Shown here: one piece after another, positions 48,628-59,965 of the stretch | Layout: each line of letters opens with the position of its first letter | How positions within the stretch are numbered: the first letter of the stretch is position 1 | Assembly: GCA_026873275.1 (NCBI GenBank) | Contig: JANTUC010000007.1 | Span: forward strand, 1,798,001 to 1,862,000 | Length of the DNA stretch: 64,000 nucleotides | Reading direction: 5' to 3' | DNA from: Pseudopithomyces maydicus | Lineage: Eukaryota; Ascomycota; Dothideomycetes; Pleosporales; Didymosphaeriaceae | Translations under genes and position numbers: made by a program | The notes under the pieces: model-generated | The model's database searches: none | What the model was told of the DNA's origin: nothing | Seen by the model: only the letters and a program-made list of their open reading frames with translations

Positions 48628-50332
48628 ATGTCTATGATCACAGCAACAGCATGGGTGCCGCGCGGTTTCGCGGCACCCTTCCCGTCAAAATATGTATTTG
48701 ATGAGGACGAGTTCGACCGCATTTCCAAGCTTGCGAAGCTCCAGCTCGACGATGCGAAGGAGGATCTTGAGGACGCCCAGGAGGAAGAGAAGCAGAAGCA
48801 GTCTAACGGGGGCACCAAGTCCAATGGTGCAGCCGACGCTCCGGATACTGAGTACGCCGACCGAGCTACACCACCCATGCGCAGTACTAACACGCAACCA
48901 GAGAGATCGATGACGACCTCAAAGAGTACGACCTCGAGCACTACGATGACGATGACCAGGAAGGCGAGGGCGACACCATGGCCATTTTTGGAAATATGAA
49001 GAACCTAGTCTACCATGAGAACGACGACGCCGACCCGTATATCACCATGGAGGGCGGCGCCGAGGAAGAGGATGAAGAGCGAGAGGAGCTCCAGATCTTG
49101 GCTACAGACAACCTGGTTCTGGCAGGCCGGATAGAGGATGAGGTTGCCCACTTGGAGGTTTACGTTTACGAGGACGAGGCCGACAACATCTACGTGCACC
49201 ACGACATCATGCTGCCCGCCATTCCGTTGGCTGTCGAGTGGCTGGATCTCCCGGTCGGAAAGGCAGGCGCGGCAAGTGATGCCAAGGGCAACTTCGTCGC
49301 AGTAGGCACAATGGACCCTGATATCGAGCTTTGGAATTTGGACATGGTCGACAGCATGTACCCTGATGCCATCCTAGGACAAGGTTCAGAGGACGCAGGG
49401 GGCGCAGACAAGCCCAAAAAGAAGAAGAAGAAGAGGTCGAAGAAGGCCAACGACGAGTTCCACGTCGATGCGGTTCTCTCGCTCGCCGCGAATCGCCATC
49501 ACCGGAATCTGCTCGCCTCGTCTTCCGCCGACAAGACGATCAAGCTTTGGGATCTGAACACTACTAAGTGTGCAAAGTCATACACGTACCACACGGACAA
49601 GGTCTGCTCGGTAGCATGGAACCCCGTGGAATCTACAGTCCTGCTCAGCGGAAGTTATGACCGTACCATTGTGGCAGCGGATATGCGTGCTCCCGACGCA
49701 AAAGCACCACGCTGGGGCGTGGAAAGCGACGTCGAGATGGTCCGCTGGAACCCACACGACCCGAACTACTTCTATGTATGTCTTTCGTCACCATAATTTC
49801 ATGCAAAACTGACAAGACGCAGGTTTCGACCGAGAACGGTATGATCCACTACCACGATGCTCGCAATGCACCTGCCGACCCCTCCCAAACAAAGCCCGTC
49901 TGGCTTCTCCAAGCCCACGATGACTCCATCTCCTCTTTCGACATCAACCCCGTTATCCCTGGCTTCCTCGCTACCGGCTCAACAGACAAGCAGGTCAAGC
50001 TGTGGAACATTCAGGAGTCAGGCCCATCCATGGTCGTCAGCCGCGACTTGGGCGTCGGCAAGGTTTTCACCACCACATTTGCGCCCGACAAAGAGGTCGG
50101 CTTCAGACTTGCCGTCGCAGGAAGCAAAGGCGCAGTGCAGATCTGGGACACCAGCACCAACGCAGCCGTCAGGGCGGCATTTGCCAACAAGGTGCCTGAG
50201 ATGAGGGGCGAGGGGAAGGACAAGGTTGTGGGACTTAATGAACCCGAAACAGACTCTGATACCGAGGAGGGCGAGAGTGATGACGAAGGTGAGGCGGGCG
50301 GTGAAAAAGGATGGGAGAGCATGGAGGAATAG
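48628..50332 (+). CDS. PWP1: periodic tryptophan protein Pwp1 (WD40, ribosome biogenesis)
   Basis: Three exons, join(48628..48851,48902..49775,49823..50332), 535 aa. Intron 1 (50 bp) has a perfect branch site CTAAC, and intron 2 is 47 bp. The N-terminus MSMITATAWVPRGFA is family-typical. An acidic stretch and a Lys-run (PKKKKKKRSKK) precede five or more WD40 blades (DKTIKLWDLN, SYDRTIVAADMR, DKQVKLWNI, GAVQIWD). The C-terminus is acidic. Known: a nucleolar factor for 5.8S and 25S rRNA maturation. Confidence 0.95.
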
Positions 50333-53154
50333 ACGTACCAGATGGGCGTACAGGAAAACTAAAAAGTCGTTACGATACCCAATTCGAAAGATTTGTCCTA
50401 CGTCTGACCTCAGCTTGTCTGACTAGTCTCGCCAGTGTCGAAAGACCCTTGCTGCAGTCCTCGCAACGGTGCACAGCATCATTCTATACATATCTGCAAC
50501 GGCCGGGCCTCAGCCCTAGCATGCACCACCTGGGAAGATGAATTTTTTTCGCCGATGGGAAGTCGAAGATGTGGCAACTGCAACTCTGGTCGACAAGTGT
50601 ACGAAGTTTCGAACGTCGTCATGAGCGGTTTCAGCAAAGTGGTCGACGAGCACGGTGGACCCGGATGCTCGCTTCCTGAAAATAGCACGGCAAGGCGTGA
50701 CATGCAGGTACGCGAATGCGCACGGTGCTGATACTCATCATGGCTGGATTACGTGGGCCTGGCTGGGGTGACATGTCATGGGCGAGACTGGGCACTCTAT
50801 TCAAGACGGGCCTTATAATTGAATGTGGCCGAGTTTGTTCTCTGTTTCCTGCGTTTTCCATGCTATAGGTAGGTGTTGTATAATGCACGGATGAGCTGGG
50901 AGAACATGTTAGGGGACTTCTCAGAACACTGGCCAGGTGCATGTGCACCTGGCGTCTGGTAAAGGGAAAAAAAGACACCTATTTCTTGCAAGCAGATATC
51001 GTGTGAAGGTAGTCGCAGAAATTCCACCGACCAGGGCGCGCGACGAATCATGTCGTCCCAATGTTCGGGCCGGTCGGTACCAGATTCGGTAGTATGTGCA
51101 TGTCCCGGCTCGGAGACAGATTGCATTGTGCAGCTGCCGCTGCCAGCTGTCTGCCAGCATGTCATACTTACCATTGCATGCCATGGACAGCATTCCATAG
51201 CCAAAATAATGGCGTCCCCACGTCATCAAAAGAAACTGCACGTAAAATTGCAAAGCTACACATTGTCGCCGTCATCAACGCACAGCAAAATCTCACGGCC
51301 CCCTCTCCAACCAGTCAGGCCCAATTCGCACATGCAGGCTCGGCTCAACTTGCGCGACAACCAGAGACTTGGTTCAACACTCTGCTAGCGTGGTCGAAAG
51401 ACCTCGTTGGTTCCTGGAAAAGCGGAGCACTCACGGATGGCGCACGCATCGAGTTTTCGATTGTGGTCCAGCGGCCCAGCTAGCAGTACACGCTCGCGTC
51501 ATTGTCGCGCTCTCCTCTTCGTAGTGGCCGCGGTTGCACACGCGAACGCTGCGGGTGCGGCGATCCTTCACGACTCGTGCCTCAACGCTTCCCCCTCGCT
51601 GGGAGGTTTGTTTCGAAACGACGGTGCGAGGGGCGACGAAACAACAGGCGGCATGAAGACAAACAGAGGCGCCCGCGGGAGAGTCAGTTCGCGGGTTCGC
51701 GTGATGGGAGGCTCGCCAGGCACAGGGCGGTCGAGTGACGAGCAGCCATTTGGCGCCCGCAAACTGGATGCGCAGACTACGCCACTCCACTGCCCTCCAG
51801 GCTCCACGGTGCTATAATGCTCCATGCACGCGATCCGCCGTGGCCCGGGCTTGTTCAGATGTGGGCAGGCGTCAGATTCTTCGGGCACACCCACGGGGCC
51901 TTGCCGGAGAATTAAATCTCACAGCTGCCCGTCCGAGCGATGAAGGGTGAAGGGCGATTGGGAGCAGAAGCCAAAGAGCAAGTGCAACGGGACATGATTT
52001 TCATTGCGCACCAGGCAGGGCAGTCGAGTTGGGGCGCGTGAAACAGCCATCATATCGCTGAGCCATGCACGACGGCGAGAGCGGGCACGCAGGCGAGGCG
52101 GCCCCTGTGGCCTCTGACACGCTGGCCCCTCATGCCCAGGGCGCTGCAGGCCGTGAATGGCTGGAGAGGCAGAGAACAAACGACGCCCTGGGCGCGCTCT
52201 AAGGCGTTTTCAGCGACGTGCCCGGCAGCCGTTCGCTCAAGCCGCATCCTTCCCTGCGCCCTCCCACGAGCCGTCCTGCCAATCTCTGCAGAGGCGAGGC
52301 GCGGCCTGGGTTAGCCTACCACAGCTCGGCAGCTCTCAGCGACGTCCATGGGGCCCTGCGCTCAGTGCGCTGAGCCCAACGGGCTGGTTTTTGAACAACA
52401 CGCTCCCCCTGCACAGAGCCCTTCCTTCTCCAGAGTTTCCTCTCCAGAGTTCTCCTCACCCTCCCTTCCCTCGCCTTGCTTGCGTGTGCCGTTCGGGCAA
52501 TTCACTCCCTACTACTGCGACTGCGACCCGGTGTTTGCTGCTTTCGACGCTGGACCTCACACTCTTTGACAGAACCCTTTGCTTCATCCCACCCTATCCT
52601 TCACCTCTCACGTGCTGCGAGCCAGCTACCCCAGAGGCCGTTGACTTTGAAAGTCCAAAATCCAAAATCCACGAAAAACCGGCTGCTGCTTTCTGACCTG
52701 TCGCACCACCTCCGGACTGTTTGTCAGGCAAGCGCTGCACCTGCGACCGGCCGTACCACGAGCCCAGTCCCATTCAATCACCGGGTTACACCAACAGTGC
52801 ACACACGCACTGCCCCCCAGGTACTAGGCAATTGTGATCAGTCCCTCTCACACTCTTCGCACACCACTGCAACAACTGCCACCACCACCACCGCTGTCAC
52901 CGGTGCCTCGTCTCTGTCAGGTGTCCTGCATCCGGAGGTCCTCGTGGTCACGCCAGCCCGCTGCTCCTTCCTCTCGCGGTCCAGCCCGTCGCGCTAATTT
53001 ATCCGCAACCACCTCCCCGCACACACACCTTATCACAGAAGCGGCCCCGTTTCTGACTTGCCGTAAAAGGCTCCCCGGCCCTACTACCGAGTCTACCTGG
53101 CCTCTCTACTGTCGATTGATTAAAAGTGAATCTCACCCGGATTAATTCGCCACC
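50333..53154. other. 2.8 kb intergenic region, no gene supported
   Basis: Many overlapping 60-180 codon frames on both strands, none domain-bearing. From about 52400 to 53150 the plus strand is strongly C/T- and CA-rich, probably the promoter and long leader of the gene at 53155. I cannot exclude a non-coding transcript. Confidence 0.45.
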
Positions 53155-54027
53155 ATGTCTATTGCTCGGAGCTTCACCAAGCGCATGAAGCGTCCGGCCA
53201 ACGATGCCCCATCCTCGCCCGCCCAACTACCGGCCCGCAGTCAGAGTGTAAGAAACGCTGGCTTGACCATCGACCGTGCCAAAATCTCCGCGCCTGTTGC
53301 TCTGGTCTCCACGACAAACATGCTCAGCTACAACGCCCCGGATATTGTGACCATCAAGACCCCAATGTCGTCGTCCACATCAACACACTCAGCCGACGAC
53401 TCGGATCACAGCCTCTCCACACGTTCCAGGGCATCGTCTCACGCTTCACGGGAAACCTTGACAGACGCCTCTTCGGTGGGCTCGTCGTCGCCCACTTCGC
53501 CTGCACCGAACCACCTTTCCGGCTACTTTGCTGCTGCCAACAACACCAAGACGGTGCGCAAATCATCGTCATCAGGAAACGTCCGCAAGTCGGCATCATC
53601 CAGCAATCTCCAGCAGCTACGTGAGCAGGTCGAGGAGGAGCCCGCCGTCCCGGCAATCCCGGAGCGCGCCTTGTCCCACAGTAAGCGTGCACACGAGCGC
53701 CTCGCACAAAAGCGGTCGCTGCAAAACCTCTCCCGGAGCCAGACGACCCGTTCGTCCCGCGAGCACCGCGCCTCCATCGACATGTTCAACTCAGCCATCA
53801 AGGAGGAAGAGGCCCACCCATTCGGCAAGGAACTCGAGCAGCTCAACGAGGTCGCCGAGGAGTTCAACGGCGTGGTCCGCGACGCAGAAATGGAAGCCGA
53901 CCTTGCCATCATCCGGGAGCGCAACCTCGCGACCTTCTGCGCTGCAGACTACCTCGCGGAGATCCAGCCACTGTTCAGCACGCGGTTCGGTCACATCGCC
54001 CAGCCGGCGCCCATGGCATGGATATAG
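53155..54027 (+). CDS. conserved-looking Ser-rich fungal protein of unknown function
   Basis: Single exon, 290 aa; the ATG has a near-perfect context (GCCACCATGTCT). Residues 1-20 are basic (SIARSFTKRMKRP). Residues 60-170 are Ser/Thr-rich and probably disordered. The last 90 residues are ordered and acidic, with an amphipathic helix (GKELEQLNEVAEEFNGVV) and a compact end (ERNLATFCAADYLAEIQPLF). I recognise no named domain. The clean start, codon use and long pyrimidine-rich leader support a real gene. Confidence 0.75.
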   Translation: MSIARSFTKRMKRPANDAPSSPAQLPARSQSVRNAGLTIDRAKISAPVALVSTTNMLSYNAPDIVTIKTPMSSSTSTHSADDSDHSLSTRSRASSHASRETLTDASSVGSSSPTSPAPNHLSGYFAAANNTKTVRKSSSSGNVRKSASSSNLQQLREQVEEEPAVPAIPERALSHSKRAHERLAQKRSLQNLSRSQTTRSSREHRASIDMFNSAIKEEEAHPFGKELEQLNEVAEEFNGVVRDAEMEADLAIIRERNLATFCAADYLAEIQPLFSTRFGHIAQPAPMAWI

Positions 54028-54488
54028 ACACCACCCTGCTGCCGGCCACTCGGCGTCCAAACGACACGGCGTCACGATTCTACTTTATTACTTCGACTGT
54101 ATATATTCACACTTTTTCGAGGAGCTTCCACACCCGCTCGCTCGATCGCACATAATCCTTAGTACCAATCCACTCTCGCCACACACACCCCACCCCACCC
54201 CACCTATTTCCTATGTCACGGGCGGTCGCTTGCCCACTTGCTGTGGGAAAGGAAATCGGAATGGGGAAACTCGGCGTTACCATATTTTGCTTTTGCTTTC
54301 CTTTTCTTTCCATCATTTATTCGATACCGGGGATTAAAAAAAATCTTACCGGTATACACATACGTGTAGGCTACTACGGCCTATATTATGTTTTTTTTTC
54401 ACATCTACTACATACAGTATTTTTGGTCGTGGTAGCACGGCCGTCCTATCTTTTACGATTTTAGCTGTATATGATGGATTTGATGTAC

Positions 54489-55470
54489 CATGTTCTGTCT
54501 GTCTGTCTGACTGACATCTGACACTTATGTGGCTTGCTTGGTGGATGGATGGATGGAGGGAGAGGAGATGAGAGAGAGAGAGAGCAATGGATAATCGTGA
54601 TATATGTATGTCACGCGAAATATACCATCTTTTTTACCTATCTATCTGCTTGTTACCTGTGCAATAGTATGCTGTGCTGTGCTATGCTGTGCTGTGTTTT
54701 CAAAAACATCGGCTTCGGTCTCGAGCTCTGTCAGATGTAACAAAGAGTGCGCGTCGCAGTTCCAGTCCCGCTCGTCAGGTGCGGGGTGAGATGCAGGTGG
54801 GGTGCGGTGGGGTGAGACCCTTCCAACTGTCCTGTCCCAAGTAACAACCAACCAACCAACCAACTGACCTACCCGCTTGCCCGCCCGCCCGCCTGCCCGC
54901 CTGCAGTACGGCAGCGGCACAAAATCTTACCCAAGATACGTACACGTAGACTAAGCCGTCACAAGCAAAAAGGCAAGAAGGCAAGAAGGCAATCGGACAG
55001 ACAGCGCCCAGGCCCAGACCGAACCAGATCAGATCAGACCAAGCCGAGGGATCATTCACGGTCGGAATCATATGCGCACTTGCTTGCTTGCTTGCTTGTG
55101 ATGTCCACGCCATAGCCTACCATAGCCTACCAGAGCCTACCGTGAGTGGTACTTAGTCTACCATGCATGCAGGGTCGCAGGTCGCGTCGAATGCCGGATG
55201 GCGGGTGCTGCGGTCCGGTGGGTGGGAGGGGAGGGGTGCGTGATTACCTAGGTTGGCTGGTTGGTCTGTTGGTAGGCTATACCGCTAGAGGGGGCTAGAA
55301 GGCTAGAAGGCTAGAGGGGGATATGTATGTGTATGTGTGTATACTTGTGGATGTGCGGATGTATGTACGTGTTTATGTACTGTATGTGTGTATATATGCA
55401 TATATGTATGTGAGGAGGGGGAGGGGAAGGCGGAGGGGTATGTGGGGTTGTGGGCCGTGGGCTGTGTGTA
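54489..55470. repeat. cluster of diverse microsatellites
   Basis: At least ten different short tandem motifs in 1 kb: (GTCT)n, (GGAT)n, (GA)n, (GCTGT)n, (CCAA)n, (CCCG)n-like, (AAGGC)n-like, (CTTG)n, a 10-11 bp (CATAGCCTAC)n, (GGCTAGAA)n and (GTATGT)n. None is coding. Confidence 0.8.
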
Positions 55471-55882
55471 TATATACATAGATAGGTCGCGTATACAGAA
55501 GTGCGCATGTGGTCAGAGGAATTGTGTGAGTATGTATATTATATGCAATGTATCAACGAAGTCTAGAGATGTAATTCTGTAACGAGAAAAGGGTCTTGTG
55601 GTGTATTTTCTTTCCTCCCATGTATGCAGATTGTAGTACGGTAGCATAGAGGGGTAAATCCCAGCATCATGCGTGCTTAATTGGTACACGGAGGACGAGT
55701 AGGCAGCCTACATAAGTCTACACAAGTCTATGTACGCACGGCCGTCGCATGCATCTATCGCGGAACCTACATACGCGCGCGCAAGGCGCAACCTCCCCAT
55801 CCATCCCTCGTCCCCGAGATTCTAGCCTGCCGCTGCGCGGCCTGAACGCCGCATACCTGCATATATATATGTATCCATCTCT

Positions 55883-55890
55883 TATATAAA
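55883..55890 (+). promoter_or_regulatory. TATA-like element of atypical kinase gene
   Basis: TATATAAA only 16 bases before the ATG; a second TA run (about 55859-55871) is better placed for a short leader. Confidence 0.35.
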
Positions 55891-55905
55891 TAAACGCACG
55901 TAGAA

Positions 55906-56996
55906 ATGGCAGCCGTCACGCGCGTCGCAGGCCAATCAGGACGCCGCTACCTCGTCGAGAGGGTCCTGCAGGAGAAATCAGGACCCCTCGGACGCGTCTA
56001 CCTTGCTTCGTGAGTCTCCTCCAATTGATACGACGCACCGAGCGAGATAGCAGAATAACTTCGCAAACATTAAACTAAACCTCGTGCCCAGATCAGGCAA
56101 CGAGCAATTCGTCCTGAAGAGCGTTGCGAAAAACGACTTCACGTACTTCCAACGCATGTTCAGTGATCTCCGCGAGTCCCCACACGTGCGCGTAGCCGTC
56201 GATGATATCCCGGCTCACTCTATGTTCGCGTATAGGTTCGCTCGGGGGCATCTGCTTTCCTTCGCTCAGAGAGACGTCCCGCTTCCCGTGACGAAACGCG
56301 TGTTGAGGGACTCGCTCCGGGGCATCGCGGCGCTGCATGGGAAGGGGATCGTGAATACGGATATCAAAGCGAACAACATCTTGGTAGATTGGGACGACAC
56401 GGGCGGTACCACGACCGTGCATCGGGTCCAAATTGCCGATATGGAGGACGCGGCGTATGTACCTGACGGGTGTGCCGTCGTGGGGAGGCAGGTTGGGAAT
56501 TGGATGTGGCGGAGTCCGGAGGCGCATGCCTCGGCGCGGGTGAATAGGCCAGCGGATATGTTCTCGTTTGGGGTTGTTGTAAGATTGCGTCCGTGATGTT
56601 GGGTACCGTGCTGTTGCTTGCTAACTTGGTGCTCTGCAACGTGTACAGTGCATATACGCGCTCACTAAGAGAGTCATCTTCGCCGTCGCCGAGGAAGATC
56701 TCAAGGAAGGCGAGGACAAGCTAGCCATCGTACTCGAGCGACAATTATCCTATTTCTCAGATCTGGAGAGTCTAGAAGGGTTGCTGCGGTATCTAGGAGA
56801 TAGTCCCTGGGCCCAAATATTCACAGTCATAGCAGAGGGGTTCAGCGAGGAGTTCCCTAGGGAGCCATTCATGTTGTGGAAAGGATTTGAGCCGGAGTTT
56901 AAGGACCTGGTGTCGAAGATGACGAATGTTGACCCGGAGAGGAGGATCACGGCTCAGGAAGCGCTGTTGCATCCTTGGTTCTCAGATGTAGTGTGA
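55906..56996 (+). CDS. atypical protein kinase-like protein with altered HRD and DFG
   Basis: Three exons, join(55906..56009,56092..56578,56649..56996), 312 aa; introns of 82 and 70 bp. The kinase fold is clear: a degenerate glycine loop (EKSGPLGRVY), Lys in FVLKSV, a catalytic loop NTDIKANNIL, a metal-binding site ADMED, an activation segment ending WRSPEAH, and the helix F motif PADMFSFGVV. HRD is thus replaced by NTD and DFG by DME. The catalytic Asp, Lys and Asn and the metal Asp are still present, so activity is possible. The C-terminus RRITAQEALLHPWF is typical of kinases. The role is unknown. Confidence 0.82.
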
Positions 56997-58541
56997 GGAG
57001 ATATCGAGGACATTTGAGAGAATGTTATTGTATGAATATGTACGGAATAGTGTACTCTACTCTTGGAAAATATGCATGTAGTATGACATATGGTCTAGAA
57101 ATGTAACGATATTCGCTGACATTGATACTAAGTGATGGGTTCTCGAGTAAAGCTCTGTCTGAAATGCATGTTCGAATCACTCATGTGTGTAATTTTTACA
57201 CAGCATAAGTAAATCTATCTGAAATACATCATCCAATCACCTATGTGACTATTTTACCTGTGGCGATGACCAATCTAGAATGCGCTTTCATATCACCCAC
57301 GTGAGCATTTCGCCCAGGGCGCGATCCTATATAAATCGCCCCTTCGCATTTCCAACTTCTCTCTCCATCCTCCGCTGGCATCGACCTGACTAAAATGCGC
57401 TCGAATACTGCTTATGCGAATTTCCGTTCTGGCTCGAGCCTATCTAAAACGCGTACTCATCCCGATCATGTGCGCGTTTTCCTTGCCTGTTTAAAACGCC
57501 TGTCTTCGCATTGCTCCTCTCTGCATCTTCCTCTGGAAATACCTTGATTAAAAAATAGGATTCCAGCGTCTGATGTGAGGCTTGTCCCTGGGCACAAGCC
57601 TTTTTGAAAGAAATACCTTCGATCTCCCATATATGTGCGCTTTCCCTGGACTTCAGCCTATCTAGAATCAAGGTGTCCTTAATGCAATGTGAGGCTTCTT
57701 CCCGCTCACAAGTCTATCTAAAAAATAAAATGCAACTGAAACGTTCAATGTGAGTACTTTCTCTGTGCACAAGCCTATCTAAAAAAAACGCAACTGAAAC
57801 GTTCAATGTGAGCACTCTCTGTGCACAAGCCTATAATTGAAAAAAAAAGTTTTTGGTACAGCTGCATGTGTGCGTTTCCCCTTAGGCAAAACGCTACTCT
57901 ATAAAATGACTCCCAAACACTCGAATGCGAGCGTTCTTCTTCTCTGGTGCAAGCCTATTCTAAAATGCGTTCTTGAATTTCGTAATGTGTGGATTCTTCT
58001 CTGGGGAGAGCCTGTCTAAAACCTACGTTCAAGCTATCGAATGCGGGTGTTCTTCTCTGGCTCAAGCCTATTCGAAAAACTATTTTCAAAGAATTGAATG
58101 TGAGCGTTCTTCTCTGGCGCGAGGATGTCTAGAAAGCATGTTCATTGTGCTGGATGCGAGCATTCCTTTCTGGACTCGAAGCTGATTAAAAATAGCCTTC
58201 GATTTACTCTTATGTGTGTGTTCTTCGTGTGTGTTTATGTATCTATTTAAAATGTGTGTTGGTTTGATTTATGTGTGTGTTGTGGTGGAACTTTTGTAAA
58301 AGGGTAGAACCATCCGATGTGGTGTGAATATTCATCACGCCTCAGCAATGATGATTCTATCCATCACGTCTAATCAACGATGCCTCTACTCATCACAACC
58401 GAGTAATGCTGACTCGACGACTCGAAACCAAATATACACACCCAATTCTTTCCTCATTTTCGCAACCCATCAGGTACACCTCAAATCCTTTTAATACCAT
58501 CAAGACATGCTATCATCATAATTCATGGGATATCATAAACA
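56997..58541. other. tail-to-tail intergenic region holding array B
   Basis: Largely occupied by the 57-bp array. The remaining 280 bp next to SEC20 includes a threefold AT-rich CATCACG-type motif (58330-58400). No gene seen. Confidence 0.5.
57140..58260. repeat. minisatellite array B, about 20 units of mean 57 bp
   Basis: A core close to CCTATCTAAAA recurs at about 57151, 57212, 57270, 57325, 57385, 57437, 57485, 57541, 57596, 57653, 57710, 57770, 57829, 57890, 57950, 58008, 58066, 58121, 58177 and 58237. Spacing is 48-61 bp. A second conserved block, AATGTGAGCGTTCTTCTCTGG (variants), lies about midway. Units are diverged, so it is an old array. Some cores are true TATA-box matches (CTATATAAAT, CTATAAAATG). 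It lies between the 3' ends of the atypical kinase and SEC20. Confidence 0.85.
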
Positions 58542-59965
58542 CTACAACTCATCCCTCTTCACCCTCTGCTGAGGCTCTGCAGCCTCCGCCTCCGCCTCCT
58601 TCTGCTCGCCTAGAATTTCCTTCTCCGCCTGCCTCTGCTGCTCCTCAAACTTTGCATTCTCCACGCTCTCATCCCAAACCTTCTTTTGGGGTTCTTCGGC
58701 CGATCACCGCGGTCTGGGAGGACCGTCCCGTCACCTCTCACCACGGGACCGTTGTCCTCCACAGGTTGCTGCTTTCTAAATTGGGGGTGATCTGGAACCT
58801 CCTCCGTGTTCTGCTGCTGTGCCTTTTCTGCCATCTTTCCAACTTGCTGTGATAGAGATTGAGGTGGGCTGGGATCGTGGGGAGGAGCTCCTCTTCCACC
58901 ACCACCGACACGTACGTAGTTCGGTTGTTGCTGTCCGGGTTTCCGCGGAGGTATTCCACCCGTTGCGCTAGGCTTGACGATGAGACTTGTAGAAGAGCTT
59001 GCGTGCGAATTGGCGAGGGCGGTTGTCGTTGCCGCGGAGGTGGGTACGACGGCAAAGACTATGCGGAAGATGATGTTCAGGGGCCAGAGTATGAACCAGG
59101 ATATCGGGCCGTAGAACCACCTCCTGAATACCAGCCAGATGACCGTTGTAATGAGGATGTAGTATGCAGTCTCAAGATACCAGGTGTCGCTTTTCTGGCT
59201 CTTGAATAGGGTTGTGACTAGTGTTTTGCTGTTGGCAAGGAGGCCGTTGAGGTCCGAGTATTTCTCTCCGAGATCTGCAAGCGCAGCAGTAGATTGTTCA
59301 AGGGTCTCTTGGGCGAATTTTGAGCGCGAAAGCTCACTTTGCATAGAATGAAGGGTCTCTCGGAGGGCAGCTGTCACATCTGCAGACGCCTGCGTGACAA
59401 TCTCGTCTTCGTTGAGGCCCTGTCCACGGCGACGATGTGTGGATGACGGTGTAGATGTACCGGTGCCGGATTGCAGGTTTGAGAAGAGGAGTTCACGTTC
59501 CTTGATTTTGGCGCGGTCGGCGTTGTGTTTGGCTGTCAGTTGCGCTTTGCGGTATTGTGATCGAGAACTGGAGAAAACAAAATTAGCAATCCCAGTAGCA
59601 ATTCTTGGGTGAAAAGAGACCCACGTTTTCAAGTCCTCAGATAATCTTGCAAGTAGCACCGCAAGTCTGCTCTTGTCCCCGCCTTTTGTACTGTCCCTTC
59701 GTCTTCCTGAGGTTTCCGTACCAAGAAAGTCCTCGACTTCTTGTCTGACCAACTCAAGCTCCTCTTCAATTTCTTTCAGGCTCTCATGTATCTCAGCACT
59801 GAGCTCCAATCGTACATCCCCCTCTTCTGAATTTAGCGGCTGGCTTCCAGGCTGGAAATCGAGTTTCGCAAGACGTTGGATGAGTTGGTGGACTCCTTTA
59901 TTCGAGTCGGACAGGGCGCTAAGGCGTGTTGTCAGGGTCTGCGCGGTGGAGGGAAGCGGGGGCAT
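58542..59965 (-). CDS. SEC20: SNARE protein Sec20, one frame break near the C-terminus
   Basis: Exons complement(59567..) and 59625..59965; the 57 bp intron (GTGGGT...TCCAG) contains no stop and is in frame. Heptad-rich SNARE region (ALRETLHSMQSELSRSKFAQ onwards), then a membrane span (YYILITTVIWLVF) and a second hydrophobic stretch, then a Pro/Gln-rich lumenal tail. As read, the frame stops at 58610 with an abnormal Arg-rich end. At 58684-58691 (runs of T4 and G4 on the plus strand) one added base shifts to a frame reading KKVWDESVENAKFEEQQR and ending KRDEL at 58542. Yeast Sec20 ends in HDEL, so the corrected frame is the likely one. Known: a Golgi-to-ER retrograde t-SNARE. It is head to head with mL53. 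Confidence 0.88.

Larger units (their letters stand above)
54028..55905. other. intergenic region rich in short tandem repeats
   Basis: 1.9 kb with no gene. It contains the microsatellite cluster annotated separately and the promoter of the atypical kinase. Confidence 0.55.

Noticed and set aside
57140..58260. CRISPR array, because of regularly spaced repeats
   Set aside because: The genome is clearly eukaryotic, units are diverged and the conserved part is only about 10 bp; it is a minisatellite.
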